From Flavobacteriaceae bacterium (GTDB lineage Bacteria; Bacteroidota; Bacteroidia; Flavobacteriales; Flavobacteriaceae): DNA of 60,318 nt. The stretch is from NCBI GenBank assembly GCA_947464335.1, contig CANHWG010000009.1:1-60318 (forward strand), read 5' to 3'. The notes below the pieces were generated by a model. It saw nothing but the letters and a program-made list of their open reading frames with translations, made no database searches and had not been told where the DNA came from. The position numbers and the translations under genes were made by a program. Shown here piece by piece: positions 35,943 through 44,688 of the stretch (positions are counted from its first letter, which is position 1; each line of letters starts with the position of its first letter).

Positions 35943-36328
35943 AGACAAAACCATTATTTACAATTATACTCATAGCAGTAATCGGTTTAATTATTCACAA
36001 ATTAATTTTCTACTTACTAGTAGTTAATACAATTGAAGATAATTTCATTTATTCTATCCCATTACTATATGGTTTGTTTTCCGTTTTTTCTATACTAATT
36101 GTTGGCATATTAGTTAAAGTAAAAGAGCGAAATATTGATAATGTTGGCTATACATTTCTATTACTCACGTCTATAAAATTAGTAGTTGCTTATCTTTTAA
36201 TACAGCCTATTCTAAAGGCTTCGTTACATCAACCAGCATTAGAAAAAATAAATTTTTTTATAATTTTTATTTATTTTTTAGCAACAGAAACGATTTTAAC
36301 TATCAGGATATTAAATAATAAGCAGTAA
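35939..36328 (+). CDS. Four-helix membrane protein linked to ATP synthase (DUF6168-like)
   Basis: A 129-residue protein with four hydrophobic helices and little soluble sequence. Position between the AtpI-like gene (4-base overlap) and atpB suggests a role analogous to the second AtpI-type protein of other clusters. I recall this family as DUF6168 in Flavobacteriia, but without a search that name is tentative. Confidence 0.65.
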   Translation: MKTKPLFTIILIAVIGLIIHKLIFYLLVVNTIEDNFIYSIPLLYGLFSVFSILIVGILVKVKERNIDNVGYTFLLLTSIKLVVAYLLIQPILKASLHQPALEKINFFIIFIYFLATETILTIRILNNKQ

Positions 36329-36395
36329 AATGCTTCATAATCGATAATTCAATAAAAATATTAATCGTATTGCTTTTTAATACTAATTTTAATTG

Positions 36396-36403
36396 TACTT
36401 TTG
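36396..36403 (+). promoter_or_regulatory. -7 box (TACTTTTG) before atpB
   Basis: TACTTTTG matches TAnnTTTG, with TTG at 36370-36372 23 bases upstream. It gives the main atp operon a promoter separate from sprE and bactofilin, with a leader of about 40 bases. Confidence 0.6.
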
Positions 36404-36443
36404 CACCAAATTTGAAAACGTTAATATAAGTTAATTATTCGAT

Positions 36444-37598
36444 ATGGTGATTTCAAGAAAACCACTGCAATTTTTTATATGCACTTTAATGGTGTGTATG
36501 TCTTTGATAAATTATGCTAATCCTGTGAATGATACTGTTGTGGCTTCAACTCAAGCACATGAAGCCGGAGTAGCACATGGTGAAAAAGAAGCAGAACCTA
36601 AAGACATCAAAACAGAAATCAAGGAGTTTATAGACCATCACTTACAAGACTCATATGATTTCAATATTTTTGGTTACAAAAATGAAGCTGGAGAACAAGT
36701 GCATGTAGGTTTTCCTCTGCCTGTTATTCTATATGATAACGGTGTACAAGTTTTCTCATCATCTAAATTTCATCACGGAGAAGAAACAGCTGAAGTAAAT
36801 GGTAATTTCTATCAATTGCATCATGGTAAAATTTATAAAGTTGATAGTAAAGAAGCTGCTTTAACTTTAAACGAAAAGCACTACCCAACCAATACAAAAC
36901 CACTCGATTTTTCTATTACCAAAAATGTATTTATGATATTTGTAGTAGCTTTATTGATGTTTTTATTATTTAGAAGCTTGGCAAAATCGTATGCTAAAAA
37001 CGGAAATATAGCATCAGGTGTTGGACGTATATTTGAGCCAATCGTATTATACGTTAGAGACGAAATTGCGATTCCAAATATTGGAGAAAAGCATTATAAA
37101 AAATACATGAGTTATTTATTGACCATTTTCTTCTTTGTTTGGTTTTTAAATATATTTGGTCTAACGCCATTCGGAATCAATGTTACCGGTAATATTGCAG
37201 TAACAGCTTGTTTGGCTTTGCTTACTTTTTTAATCACCACATTTACAGCAAAAAAAGATTATTGGGGGCACATTTTTTGGATGCCAGGAGTTCCTGTGCT
37301 AATGAAAATAGTTTTAGCTCCTATAGAATTGTTAGGTGTTTTCATTAAGCCATTTGCCTTGATGATTCGTCTTTATGCTAACATAGTGGCGGGTCATATC
37401 GTATTAATGAGTTTGATAGGATTGATGTTTATTTTTAAAAGCTGGTTAGGAAGTAGCTTATCATTTGTACTTTCTTTCGCAATTTCTATGATTGAAATAT
37501 TAGTTGCATTATTGCAAGCGTATATATTTACAATGTTGTCAGCGCTTTATTTTGGTTCTGCTGTAGAAGAGCATCATCATGAAGAAGCACATCATTAA
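36444..37598 (+). CDS. atpB: ATP synthase F0 subunit a
   Basis: A 384-residue subunit a that forms the proton half-channels against the c-ring. A signal-like N-terminus is followed by a long His/Glu-rich extramembrane extension (residues 25-150), usual in Bacteroidota, then five or six helices. The conserved PFALMIRLYANIVAGH segment at about residues 308-323 holds the essential Arg. The C-terminus ends in a His/Glu cluster (EEHHHEEAHH). First gene of the operon after the TACTTTTG box. Confidence 0.95.
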   Translation: MVISRKPLQFFICTLMVCMSLINYANPVNDTVVASTQAHEAGVAHGEKEAEPKDIKTEIKEFIDHHLQDSYDFNIFGYKNEAGEQVHVGFPLPVILYDNGVQVFSSSKFHHGEETAEVNGNFYQLHHGKIYKVDSKEAALTLNEKHYPTNTKPLDFSITKNVFMIFVVALLMFLLFRSLAKSYAKNGNIASGVGRIFEPIVLYVRDEIAIPNIGEKHYKKYMSYLLTIFFFVWFLNIFGLTPFGINVTGNIAVTACLALLTFLITTFTAKKDYWGHIFWMPGVPVLMKIVLAPIELLGVFIKPFALMIRLYANIVAGHIVLMSLIGLMFIFKSWLGSSLSFVLSFAISMIEILVALLQAYIFTMLSALYFGSAVEEHHHEEAHH

Positions 37599-37682
37599 AA
37601 AGGCCACAGGTCATTTTAATCGAAGTGCCAAACGGTGCGCTTGCAAGTTTAATTGAATGTTTAATTTTTAATACATATTTTT

Positions 37683-37883
37683 ATGACAATTCCTAGAATT
37701 ATCGGAGCAGGATTAGTAGTAATCGGAGCAGGTATTGGTATCGGAAGAATTGGTGGTTCAGCAATGGACGCTATCTCTCGTCAACCAGACGCTTCTGGAA
37801 AAATCCAGACAGCGATGTTGATCGCAGCAGCTCTTATTGAAGGTATCGGATTTGCTGCATTATTTGCAGTTTCTGAAAACTAA
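37683..37883 (+). CDS. atpE: ATP synthase F0 subunit c
   Basis: A 66-residue hairpin of two helices joined by the polar loop RQPDASGKIQ. Helix 1 has the tight GAGLVVIGAGIGIGRIGG glycine repeat used for c-ring packing; helix 2 carries the ion-binding Glu in AALIEGIGFAAL. The absence of the Gln/Ser/Thr ligands of sodium-type rings favours protons. It is followed by a perfect 12-bp stem. Confidence 0.95.
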   Translation: MTIPRIIGAGLVVIGAGIGIGRIGGSAMDAISRQPDASGKIQTAMLIAAALIEGIGFAALFAVSEN

Positions 37884-37892
37884 AAAAAACAA

Positions 37893-37921
37893 TAAGCCAC
37901 AACGGTTGGTTGTGGCTTATG
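37893..37921 (+). other. Perfect 12-bp stem-loop between atpE and atpF
   Basis: ATAAGCCACAAC (37893-37904) and GTTGTGGCTTAT (37910-37921) pair perfectly with a 5-base loop. No clean T-run follows (GTTTAAAAAATT), but an A-run precedes it. It may act as a leaky terminator or as a 3' stabiliser for atpE mRNA, which needs many copies per complex. Confidence 0.8.
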
Positions 37922-37961
37922 TTTAAAAAATTAAAATAAAAGACTATAATTATATTGTACT

Positions 37962-38462
37962 ATGGATAAGTTAATAAGTGATTTTTCGTTAGGATTGTTC
38001 TTCTGGCAATTCGTCATTTTCGTAGGATTGATTTTATTATTGAAAAAATTCGCATGGAAACCAATTTTGGATACCATCAACGAAAGAGAAGAAGGAATCA
38101 AAAATGCCTTGCATTCGGCCGAAATTGCAAAAAGAGATATGCAAAACCTAAAATCAGATAATGAGAAATTATTAGCTGAAGCTAGATCGGATAGAGAGGC
38201 AATGATGAAAGAAGCACGTGAAATCAAAGAAAAAATGATTAGTGATGCGAAAGCGGAAGCTCAAGTGGCTGGTCAAAAAATGATTGAACAAGCTAAGGCA
38301 GCTATCGAAAGCGAAAAAAATGCGGCAATGAATGAATTGAAAATTCAAGTTTCAACATTATCTTTAGAAATAGCCGAAAAATTATTAAAAGAAGAATTAT
38401 CTAACAAAGAATCTCAAACCAAATTGGTTGAGAAAATGTTGGGTGATGTTAAATTAAATTAA
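37962..38462 (+). CDS. atpF: ATP synthase F0 subunit b
   Basis: A 166-residue stator subunit. One N-terminal helix (SLGLFFWQFVIFVGLILLL, residues 9-27) anchors it, followed by KKFAWKPILDTINEREE and a long charged coiled coil to residue 140. The 5-base gap to atpH fits an operon. Confidence 0.95.
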   Translation: MDKLISDFSLGLFFWQFVIFVGLILLLKKFAWKPILDTINEREEGIKNALHSAEIAKRDMQNLKSDNEKLLAEARSDREAMMKEAREIKEKMISDAKAEAQVAGQKMIEQAKAAIESEKNAAMNELKIQVSTLSLEIAEKLLKEELSNKESQTKLVEKMLGDVKLN

Positions 38463-38467
38463 TCGTT

Positions 38468-38995
38468 ATGTCAAGAGCTGCGATTAGATATGCAAAAGCA
38501 ATTTTAGAAACTGCGGTTTCAACAGGAAAAGCAAACCAAGTTAATGATGATATGAAGTCAATCATTACGGCAGTTGTTTCTAGCGCTGATTTAAAAGAAT
38601 TTTTGGCAAGTCCTATCATCTCTTCTGAAGTGAAGATGAAAGCGCTTTCAGAAGTTTTTAGTTCCGTTCAAGCAGAAACCAATTCGCTTTTCAGATTGCT
38701 AAAGGAGAATAAAAGATTTGAAATTTTAGAAGCAATTGCTCTACAATATAACACACAGTTTGATGAATTGAACGGTGTTGAGGTGGCAAATGTAACTACT
38801 GCTTTTCCGATCACAGCTGAATTAGAAGCTAAGATTTTGGCAAAAGCGGCAACTATTTCAACCAAAAAAATAACTATTCAAAATACTGTTGATCCATCAA
38901 TAATTGGAGGATTTGTTTTAAGAATAGGCGATAAACAATATAATGCATCTGTGTCTAACAGATTGCAAGAATTAAAAAGAGAATTTAGTAACTAG
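38468..38995 (+). CDS. atpH: ATP synthase F1 subunit delta
   Basis: A 175-residue OSCP/delta subunit that links the b stalk to the alpha subunits. It opens with RAAIRYAKAILETA, the usual N-terminal helix, and ends with SIIGGFVLRIGDKQYNASVSNRLQEL, the conserved C-terminal block. Fits between atpF and atpA. Confidence 0.94.
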   Translation: MSRAAIRYAKAILETAVSTGKANQVNDDMKSIITAVVSSADLKEFLASPIISSEVKMKALSEVFSSVQAETNSLFRLLKENKRFEILEAIALQYNTQFDELNGVEVANVTTAFPITAELEAKILAKAATISTKKITIQNTVDPSIIGGFVLRIGDKQYNASVSNRLQELKREFSN

Positions 38996-39018
38996 ATTAC
39001 CATTAAAGATATATCAAA

Positions 39019-40593
39019 ATGGCAGAAATCAATCCAGCTGAAATTTCAGCAATATTAAAAAAACAACTATCTGGTTTTGAATCAGGTGCAACTTTAGAAG
39101 AAGTAGGAACAGTACTTCAAGTAGGTGATGGTATTGCTCGTGTTTACGGGTTATCAAACGCTCAATACGGTGAGTTAGTTCAATTCGACAACGGATTGGA
39201 AGCTATCGTTTTGAACTTAGAAGAAGACAATGTTGGAGTGGTACTTTTAGGACCATCAACCGGAATTAGAGAAGGTTCTACCGTAAAAAGAACACAACGT
39301 ATTGCGTCTCTTAAAGTTGGAGAGAAAATCGTAGGTCGTGTGGTAAATACTCTAGGTGAGCCAATCGATGGTAAAGGACCAATCGGTGGCGAATTATACG
39401 AAATGCCACTAGAAAGAAAAGCTCCAGGAGTTATCTTCCGTCAACCAGTTACAGAACCTTTACAAACCGGAATCAAATCTATCGATGCGATGATTCCAGT
39501 TGGAAGAGGACAACGTGAGTTGGTTATTGGTGACCGTCAAACAGGAAAAACGACTGTTTGTATCGATACCATTTTGAATCAAAAAGAATTTTATGACGCA
39601 GGTCAACCGGTATATTGTATTTATGTAGCGATAGGACAAAAAGCGTCTACAGTTGCTAACATTGCAAAAACATTAGAAGAAAAAGGCGCTATGGCTTACA
39701 CTACAATTGTAGCGGCTAACGCTTCTGATCCAGCACCAATGCAGGTTTATGCACCAATGGCTGGAGCGGCAATTGGAGAATATTTTAGAGATTCAGGGCG
39801 TCCTGCTTTGATTATCTATGATGATTTATCAAAACAAGCGGTGGCCTATCGTGAGGTGTCTCTTTTGTTAAGAAGACCACCAGGTCGTGAGGCCTATCCT
39901 GGAGACGTATTCTATTTACACTCTCGTTTATTAGAAAGAGCGTGTAAAGTAATTGCAGATGACGGAATTGCAAAAGACATGAACGATTTACCAGATACTT
40001 TAAAAGGTATTGTAAAAGGTGGCGGTTCATTAACAGCATTACCAATTATCGAAACACAAGCAGGTGACGTTTCTGCTTATATTCCAACTAACGTAATTTC
40101 GATTACAGACGGACAGATTTTCTTAGATGGAGATTTGTTTAACTCAGGAGTTCGTCCGGCGATTAACGTAGGTATTTCTGTATCACGTGTGGGTGGAAAT
40201 GCACAAATTAAATCGATGAAAAAAGTTGCGGGTACCTTAAAATTAGACCAAGCACAATTCCGTGAATTGGAAGCGTTTGCAAAATTTGGTTCTGACCTTG
40301 ATGCCGTTACTTTAAACGTAATCGAAAAAGGAAGAAGAAACGTTGAAATCTTGAAACAAGCAGTAAATGATCCATATACTGTAGAAGATCAGGTTGCAAT
40401 TATCTACGCAGGTTCTAAAAACTTGTTAAGAAATGTTCCTGTAAACAAGGTAAAAGAGTTCGAAAGAAGTTACATCGATTTCTTAAATAACAAGCACAGA
40501 GATATTTTAGATGCTTTAAAAGCGGGTAAATTAGACGACAAAATTACCGACGTTTTAGAAAGTGTTGCAAAAGAACTTTCAGCGAAATATTAA
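39019..40593 (+). CDS. atpA: ATP synthase F1 subunit alpha
   Basis: A 524-residue non-catalytic nucleotide-binding subunit, full length. It shows the beta-barrel start ([12 protein letters not shown]), Walker A GDRQTGKT at 171-178, and the block [14 protein letters not shown] near the C-terminal third, the ATPase alpha/beta signature (PxxNxGxSVSR). The gene is followed by an 81-base gap with a heptamer foldback before atpG. Confidence 0.97.
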   Translation: MAEINPAEISAILKKQLSGFESGATLEEVGTVLQVGDGIARVYGLSNAQYGELVQFDNGLEAIVLNLEEDNVGVVLLGPSTGIREGSTVKRTQRIASLKVGEKIVGRVVNTLGEPIDGKGPIGGELYEMPLERKAPGVIFRQPVTEPLQTGIKSIDAMIPVGRGQRELVIGDRQTGKTTVCIDTILNQKEFYDAGQPVYCIYVAIGQKASTVANIAKTLEEKGAMAYTTIVAANASDPAPMQVYAPMAGAAIGEYFRDSGRPALIIYDDLSKQAVAYREVSLLLRRPPGREAYPGDVFYLHSRLLERACKVIADDGIAKDMNDLPDTLKGIVKGGGSLTALPIIETQAGDVSAYIPTNVISITDGQIFLDGDLFNSGVRPAINVGISVSRVGGNAQIKSMKKVAGTLKLDQAQFRELEAFAKFGSDLDAVTLNVIEKGRRNVEILKQAVNDPYTVEDQVAIIYAGSKNLLRNVPVNKVKEFERSYIDFLNNKHRDILDALKAGKLDDKITDVLESVAKELSAKY

Positions 40594-40599
40594 TAAGAC

Positions 40600-40668
40600 G
40601 GAAACAGGAAGATGGAAGTAGGAAGTTAAAATCTTACTCCCAGCTTCCCTCTTCTAACTTCTAACTTT
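40600..40668 (+). repeat. Heptanucleotide foldback array between atpA and atpG
   Basis: Four tandem heptamers GGAAACA, GGAAGAT, GGAAGTA, GGAAGTT (40600-40627) face inverted heptamers AGCTTCC, CTCTTCT, AACTTCT, AACTTTT downstream. The array ends 7 bases before the atpG ATG. Such GGAAGTT-type sequences recur in Bacteroidota genomes as far as I recall. Confidence 0.75.
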
Positions 40669-40674
40669 TACAAA

Positions 40675-41535
40675 ATGGCAAATTTAAAGGAAATACGTAA
40701 TCGAATCAGTTCTGTTTCATCAACGATGCAAATTACATCTGCGATGAAAATGGTTTCTGCAGCAAAGCTGAAAAAAGCTCAAGATGCTATTACAGCGATG
40801 CGACCTTATGCCGAAAAACTAACCGAGCTTTTACAAAATGTGAGTGCAACGTTAGATGGAGATGCCGGAGGTGAATTTACGGCACAACGCGAAGTTAACA
40901 AAGTACTCATAGTGGCTATAACTTCGAACAGAGGTTTAGCAGGAGCTTTTAATTCTAATGTTATTAAGCAAGCGAAAGAAGTAGCCGAAAGCTATGCGGG
41001 CAAACAAGTAGATATTTTTGCAATAGGTAAAAAAGGAAATGATATTTTAAGAAAAACCAATACGGTTATCGATAACAAGAGTGAAATTTTTGACGAATTA
41101 ACTTTTGAGAGAGTTTCTCAAATTGCGGAAACATTAACTGAAAAATTTGTTTCGGGCGAGTATGATAAAATTGAATTGATTTACAACCAATTTAAAAATG
41201 CCGCTACACAAATCGTTCAGGTAGAACAATTTTTACCGTTGGCACCAATTCAATCAGATGTTCCAGCTTCGACAGGAGAATACATCTTTGAACCATCCAA
41301 AGAAGAAATTGTATTGACGTTGATTCCAAAATCACTGAAAACACAATTATACAAAGCGATTAGAGATTCTTTTGCTTCTGAACACGGTGCGCGTATGACG
41401 GCAATGCACAAAGCAACCGACAACGCGACTGAATTGAGAAACCAATTGAAATTAACCTACAATAAAGCCCGTCAAGCGGCCATTACTAATGAGATTTTAG
41501 AAATCGTTGGTGGTGCTGAGGCATTGAAAGGATAA
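40675..41535 (+). CDS. atpG: ATP synthase F1 subunit gamma
   Basis: A 286-residue central-stalk subunit. The N-terminal ANLKEIRNRISSVSSTMQITSAMKMVSAAKL and C-terminal RMTAMHKATDNATELRNQLKLTYNKARQAAIT coiled-coil helices, together forming the rotor shaft, are both intact. Last gene of the operon, closed by a terminator; atpD and atpC are absent, as usual in Bacteroidota where they are encoded separately. Confidence 0.96.
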   Translation: MANLKEIRNRISSVSSTMQITSAMKMVSAAKLKKAQDAITAMRPYAEKLTELLQNVSATLDGDAGGEFTAQREVNKVLIVAITSNRGLAGAFNSNVIKQAKEVAESYAGKQVDIFAIGKKGNDILRKTNTVIDNKSEIFDELTFERVSQIAETLTEKFVSGEYDKIELIYNQFKNAATQIVQVEQFLPLAPIQSDVPASTGEYIFEPSKEEIVLTLIPKSLKTQLYKAIRDSFASEHGARMTAMHKATDNATELRNQLKLTYNKARQAAITNEILEIVGGAEALKG

Positions 41536-41555
41536 TATTTAATTCAATATACCTT

Positions 41556-41590
41556 AAAAAAGAGTCAACAATTGTTGGCTCTTTTTTTTT
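41556..41590 (+). terminator. Rho-independent terminator of the atp operon
   Basis: AGAGTCAACA pairs with TGTTGGCTCT (one G-T pair) and is followed by ten T. It lies 20 bases after the atpG stop. Confidence 0.92.
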
Positions 41591-41639
41591 GTAATGGATT
41601 TAATGGTTATTTTTGTTCCATACGATAAAATTAACTTCA

Positions 41640-43106
41640 TTGAGCCTTTATAAAAACCTCTTTAAACAAACACTTATTTACGGCTTAGCGACGGTTTTGC
41701 CTAGAATAATTAGTTTTATTCTCAATCCTATTTTTGTTTATTATTTACCCAACAGAGCAGCCAATGGAGATGTCGCATTAATTTTTGCCTATTTAGTTTT
41801 TTTTAATGTGGTGCTTGCGTATGGAATGGAAACCGCTTTTTTTAGGTTTTATAACAAAGAAGAAAACAAAAAGTCGGTCATTTCAACCGCAATGGTTTCC
41901 TTGTTTTGGTCGTCAATCGTGTTCTTATTATTGGGTTTGTTTTATAGAAAAACGGTAGCTGATTGGACAAACATTGGTATTGAAAACATCACTTATGCCA
42001 TTTGGATATTAGTTTTGGATGCTTTGGTCATCATTCCGTTTTCGCGACTTAGAGCTGAAAAACGTCCAATGAAATATGCTGTCATCAAAATATTAAATGT
42101 TACAATAAATCTATTATTGAATGTTTTCTTTTTGATTTTTTTACCAAAATGGGTACAAAATCCAAACTACTCGTGGTTGAAAATAATGTACTACCCAAAT
42201 TTTGAAGTAGGTTATGTTTTTGTTGCCGGACTTATTTCTAGTTTAATCACATTCCTTATTCTGTCTCCCGATTATTTCAGAATAAGTTGGAAATTCGATG
42301 CTGCTTTATGGAGAAAAATGTTTCGTTATGCCTTCCCGATATTAATTGCCGGAATTGCCTTTGCCATCAACGAACATTTAGATAAAATTCTGCTAGAAAA
42401 ATTAGGGGTTTCAAAGTCCGATATCGGAGCTTATTCTGCTTGTTATAAAATTGGAATGTTCATGGTTTTATATAGAACTGCTTATACTTTAGGAATTGAA
42501 CCATTCTTTTTTAGTTATGCCAATAATGAAAATGCACCACAAACCTATGCCACGATTACAAAATATTTTGTCATTTTTGGCTCATTCATCTGTTTGTTTG
42601 TTGTGGTTTTTGTTGATTTACTCAAGTATATTTTAGTACCAAAACCAGAGTATTGGTATGCACTTGAAGTGGTTCCGTTAATTGTTTTAGCAAATTTTTT
42701 TCTTGGAATTTATACTAATTTATCCGTTTGGTACAAACTCATGGATAAAACCAAATTCGGCGCTTACATTTCAATTATTGGAGCTATAGTTACATTATCA
42801 TTGAATTTCATTCTCATCCAAAAATACAGTTATATAGGTTCGGCCATTGCCACCATTGCGGCTTATGGAAGTATGATGATTATTTCCTATAAACTAGGGC
42901 AAAAATATTATCCTATTCCTTATGATTTTAATAAAATTTTCAGTTATTTGGGAGTAACAATTGTCTTCTCTGCGGTCTCTTTTTACGTACCGTATTTACG
43001 AGATAATTATCTAGTAAAAATTATTTTATTAGGCATATTTTTATACTTTATCTATTATAGTGAAAAAGAAACATTACTCAGAATCATAAAAAGAAAATCA
43101 ATATAA
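41640..43106 (+). CDS. Polysaccharide flippase-like membrane protein (MATE/PST family)
   Basis: A 488-residue protein with about fourteen helices, starting [23 protein letters not shown], the usual opening of this flavobacterial flippase. The start is taken as TTG 41640; the frame stays open to another TTG at 41613, but that adds nine residues not expected in the family, and no ATG is available. Such MurJ/Wzx-like proteins transport lipid-linked saccharides. It is followed after 1 base by dut, in a set of envelope genes that ends at 48129. Substrate unknown. Confidence 0.85.
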   Translation: MSLYKNLFKQTLIYGLATVLPRIISFILNPIFVYYLPNRAANGDVALIFAYLVFFNVVLAYGMETAFFRFYNKEENKKSVISTAMVSLFWSSIVFLLLGLFYRKTVADWTNIGIENITYAIWILVLDALVIIPFSRLRAEKRPMKYAVIKILNVTINLLLNVFFLIFLPKWVQNPNYSWLKIMYYPNFEVGYVFVAGLISSLITFLILSPDYFRISWKFDAALWRKMFRYAFPILIAGIAFAINEHLDKILLEKLGVSKSDIGAYSACYKIGMFMVLYRTAYTLGIEPFFFSYANNENAPQTYATITKYFVIFGSFICLFVVVFVDLLKYILVPKPEYWYALEVVPLIVLANFFLGIYTNLSVWYKLMDKTKFGAYISIIGAIVTLSLNFILIQKYSYIGSAIATIAAYGSMMIISYKLGQKYYPIPYDFNKIFSYLGVTIVFSAVSFYVPYLRDNYLVKIILLGIFLYFIYYSEKETLLRIIKRKSI

Positions 43107-43107
43107 A

Positions 43108-43542
43108 ATGACCATAAAAATCATCAATAAATCACAACACGAATTACCCAATTATGAAACCATTGCCTCAGCGGGAATGGATTTAAGAGCAAATTTGTCC
43201 GAGTCAATTGAATTAAAACCACTAGAAAGAACCATTGTAAAAACAGGACTTTTTATTGAATTACCTATAGGGTATGAAGCACAAGTTCGTCCGCGTAGCG
43301 GATTGGCGGCCAAGAAAGGAATTACAGTTCTCAATTCACCCGGAACTGTTGATGCGGATTATCGAGGCGAAATCGGGGTGATTTTAGTAAATTTATCCAA
43401 TGAAAATTTTGTGGTGGAAAACGGCGAACGAATTGCCCAATTAATCATTGCCAAACACGAGCGTGCCGAATGGTTTTCTGTTGATGCACTTTCAGAAACA
43501 TTTCGTGGTGAAGGCGGTTTTGGAAGTACAGGATTAAAATAA
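43108..43542 (+). CDS. dut: dUTP diphosphatase
   Basis: A 144-residue trimeric dUTPase that keeps dUTP out of DNA and provides dUMP. All five motifs are in order: AGMDLRANL (I), [11 protein letters not shown] (II), [17 protein letters not shown] (III), ERIAQLII (IV) and [10 protein letters not shown] (V). Starts 1 base after the flippase stop, likely co-transcribed. Confidence 0.97.
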   Translation: MTIKIINKSQHELPNYETIASAGMDLRANLSESIELKPLERTIVKTGLFIELPIGYEAQVRPRSGLAAKKGITVLNSPGTVDADYRGEIGVILVNLSNENFVVENGERIAQLIIAKHERAEWFSVDALSETFRGEGGFGSTGLK

Positions 43543-43585
43543 TGAGCAGTGTTCATCCCGAAGTTTGGTGAGCAGTAAGCAGTTC

Positions 43586-43610
43586 GTCACACTGAGCGCA
43601 GTCGAAGTGC
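43586..43610 (+). repeat. 25-nt dispersed repeat, copy 2, intergenic
   Basis: Identical to 6049-6073 inside rfbD. Here it sits in the 130-base gap between dut and the nucleotidyltransferase gene. Confidence 0.9.
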
Positions 43611-43628
43611 TAATAATTAATATAAATA

Positions 43629-43669
43629 ATTAAGTCTTAATACTTAATACAAAAATCTTAATACTTATT
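43629..43669 (+). repeat. Period-7 AT-rich array before the nucleotidyltransferase gene
   Basis: CTTAATA CTTAATA CAAAAAT CTTAATA CTTATTA reads as heptamers in register from 43636, ending 3 bases before the ATG at 43673. TCTTAATACTTA occurs at 43635-43646 and 43656-43667, 21 bases apart. Confidence 0.7.
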
Positions 43670-43672
43670 AAT

Positions 43673-44683
43673 ATGAAAATAATAGTACCAATGGCAGGTC
43701 GTGGCTCACGCCTTCGCCCACATACATTAACCATCCCAAAGCCATTAATTCCCATTGCAGGAAAACCAATCGTTCACCGTTTGGTAGAAGATATTGCAGG
43801 TGTGTTAAATCAAGATATTGATGAAGTCGCTTTTATAATCCATGAAAGTTTTGGCAAAAAAGTAGAAGAAGATTTGATTGCCATCGCCCAAAAATTAGGA
43901 GCAAAAGGAACAATTTATTATCAAAATGAAGCATTAGGAACGGGTCACGCTATCATGTGTGCTAAAGAATCTCTTAGCGGTCCAGCGGTAATTGCGTATG
44001 CGGATACTTTAATTCGCGCCGATTTTGATTTAGATAAAACTGCCGATAGTGTCATTTGGGTTAAACAGGTAGACCAACCAGAAGCTTTTGGTGTCGTTAA
44101 TTTAAATGCCGACGGAGAAATTATTGAACTAGTTGAAAAACCAAAAGAGTTTGTTTCCGATTTAGCGGTAATTGGAATTTACTATTTTAAAGATGTGGCT
44201 GTTTTGAGAAACGAACTTCAAGCGGTATTGGATAATAATATTATTCATGGTGGCGAATATCAAATAAATGACGGAATTAAACAAATGATGACAAAAGGCA
44301 TGAAATTTGTGCCGGGTAAGGTTGATGAATGGATGGATTGTGGCAATAAAGACGTTACCGTTGATACGAATACAAGAATGTTAGGGTTTTTACATAAAGA
44401 CGGAGAAAACCTAGTTTCCGACAATGTTCGTCTTGAAAATGCTACTATTATTCCGCCCTGTTTTATAGATGAGGATGTAGCGATTATCAATTCAATCGTT
44501 GGTCCAAATGTATCACTCGGAAAAGGTACCCATGTAATCAATACTAAAATAAAAAACAGTTTGATACAAACGCATGTTCATCTTATCGATGCCAATTTAG
44601 ACAATGCTATGATTGGGAATCACGTAAATTTTAACGGAAATTTCAAAAGCATTAGTATTGGAGATTATTCTGTTTTAGAATAA
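43673..44683 (+). CDS. Sugar-phosphate nucleotidyltransferase with C-terminal left-handed beta-helix
   Basis: A 336-residue protein. Residues 1-235 form the nucleotidyltransferase domain: VPMAGRGSRLRPHT (NTP-binding loop, 5-18), IPKPLIPIAGKPIVHRLV, NEALGTGHAIM, YADTLIRADF, and EAFGVVNLNADG. Residues 250-336 have hexapeptide-like repeats (ATIIPPCFIDEDVAIINSIVGPNVSLGKG). Overall layout resembles GlmU or GlgC-type enzymes, but the sugar cannot be decided. It heads a TPR / DUF4292 / EnvC-like set with gaps of 0-17 bases. Confidence 0.88.
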   Translation: MKIIVPMAGRGSRLRPHTLTIPKPLIPIAGKPIVHRLVEDIAGVLNQDIDEVAFIIHESFGKKVEEDLIAIAQKLGAKGTIYYQNEALGTGHAIMCAKESLSGPAVIAYADTLIRADFDLDKTADSVIWVKQVDQPEAFGVVNLNADGEIIELVEKPKEFVSDLAVIGIYYFKDVAVLRNELQAVLDNNIIHGGEYQINDGIKQMMTKGMKFVPGKVDEWMDCGNKDVTVDTNTRMLGFLHKDGENLVSDNVRLENATIIPPCFIDEDVAIINSIVGPNVSLGKGTHVINTKIKNSLIQTHVHLIDANLDNAMIGNHVNFNGNFKSISIGDYSVLE

Positions 44684-44688
44684 AAAAA

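Noticed and set aside
40600..40668. CRISPR-like array
   Set aside because: Units are only 7 bases with no spacers and the two arms are inverted; no cas gene is near.
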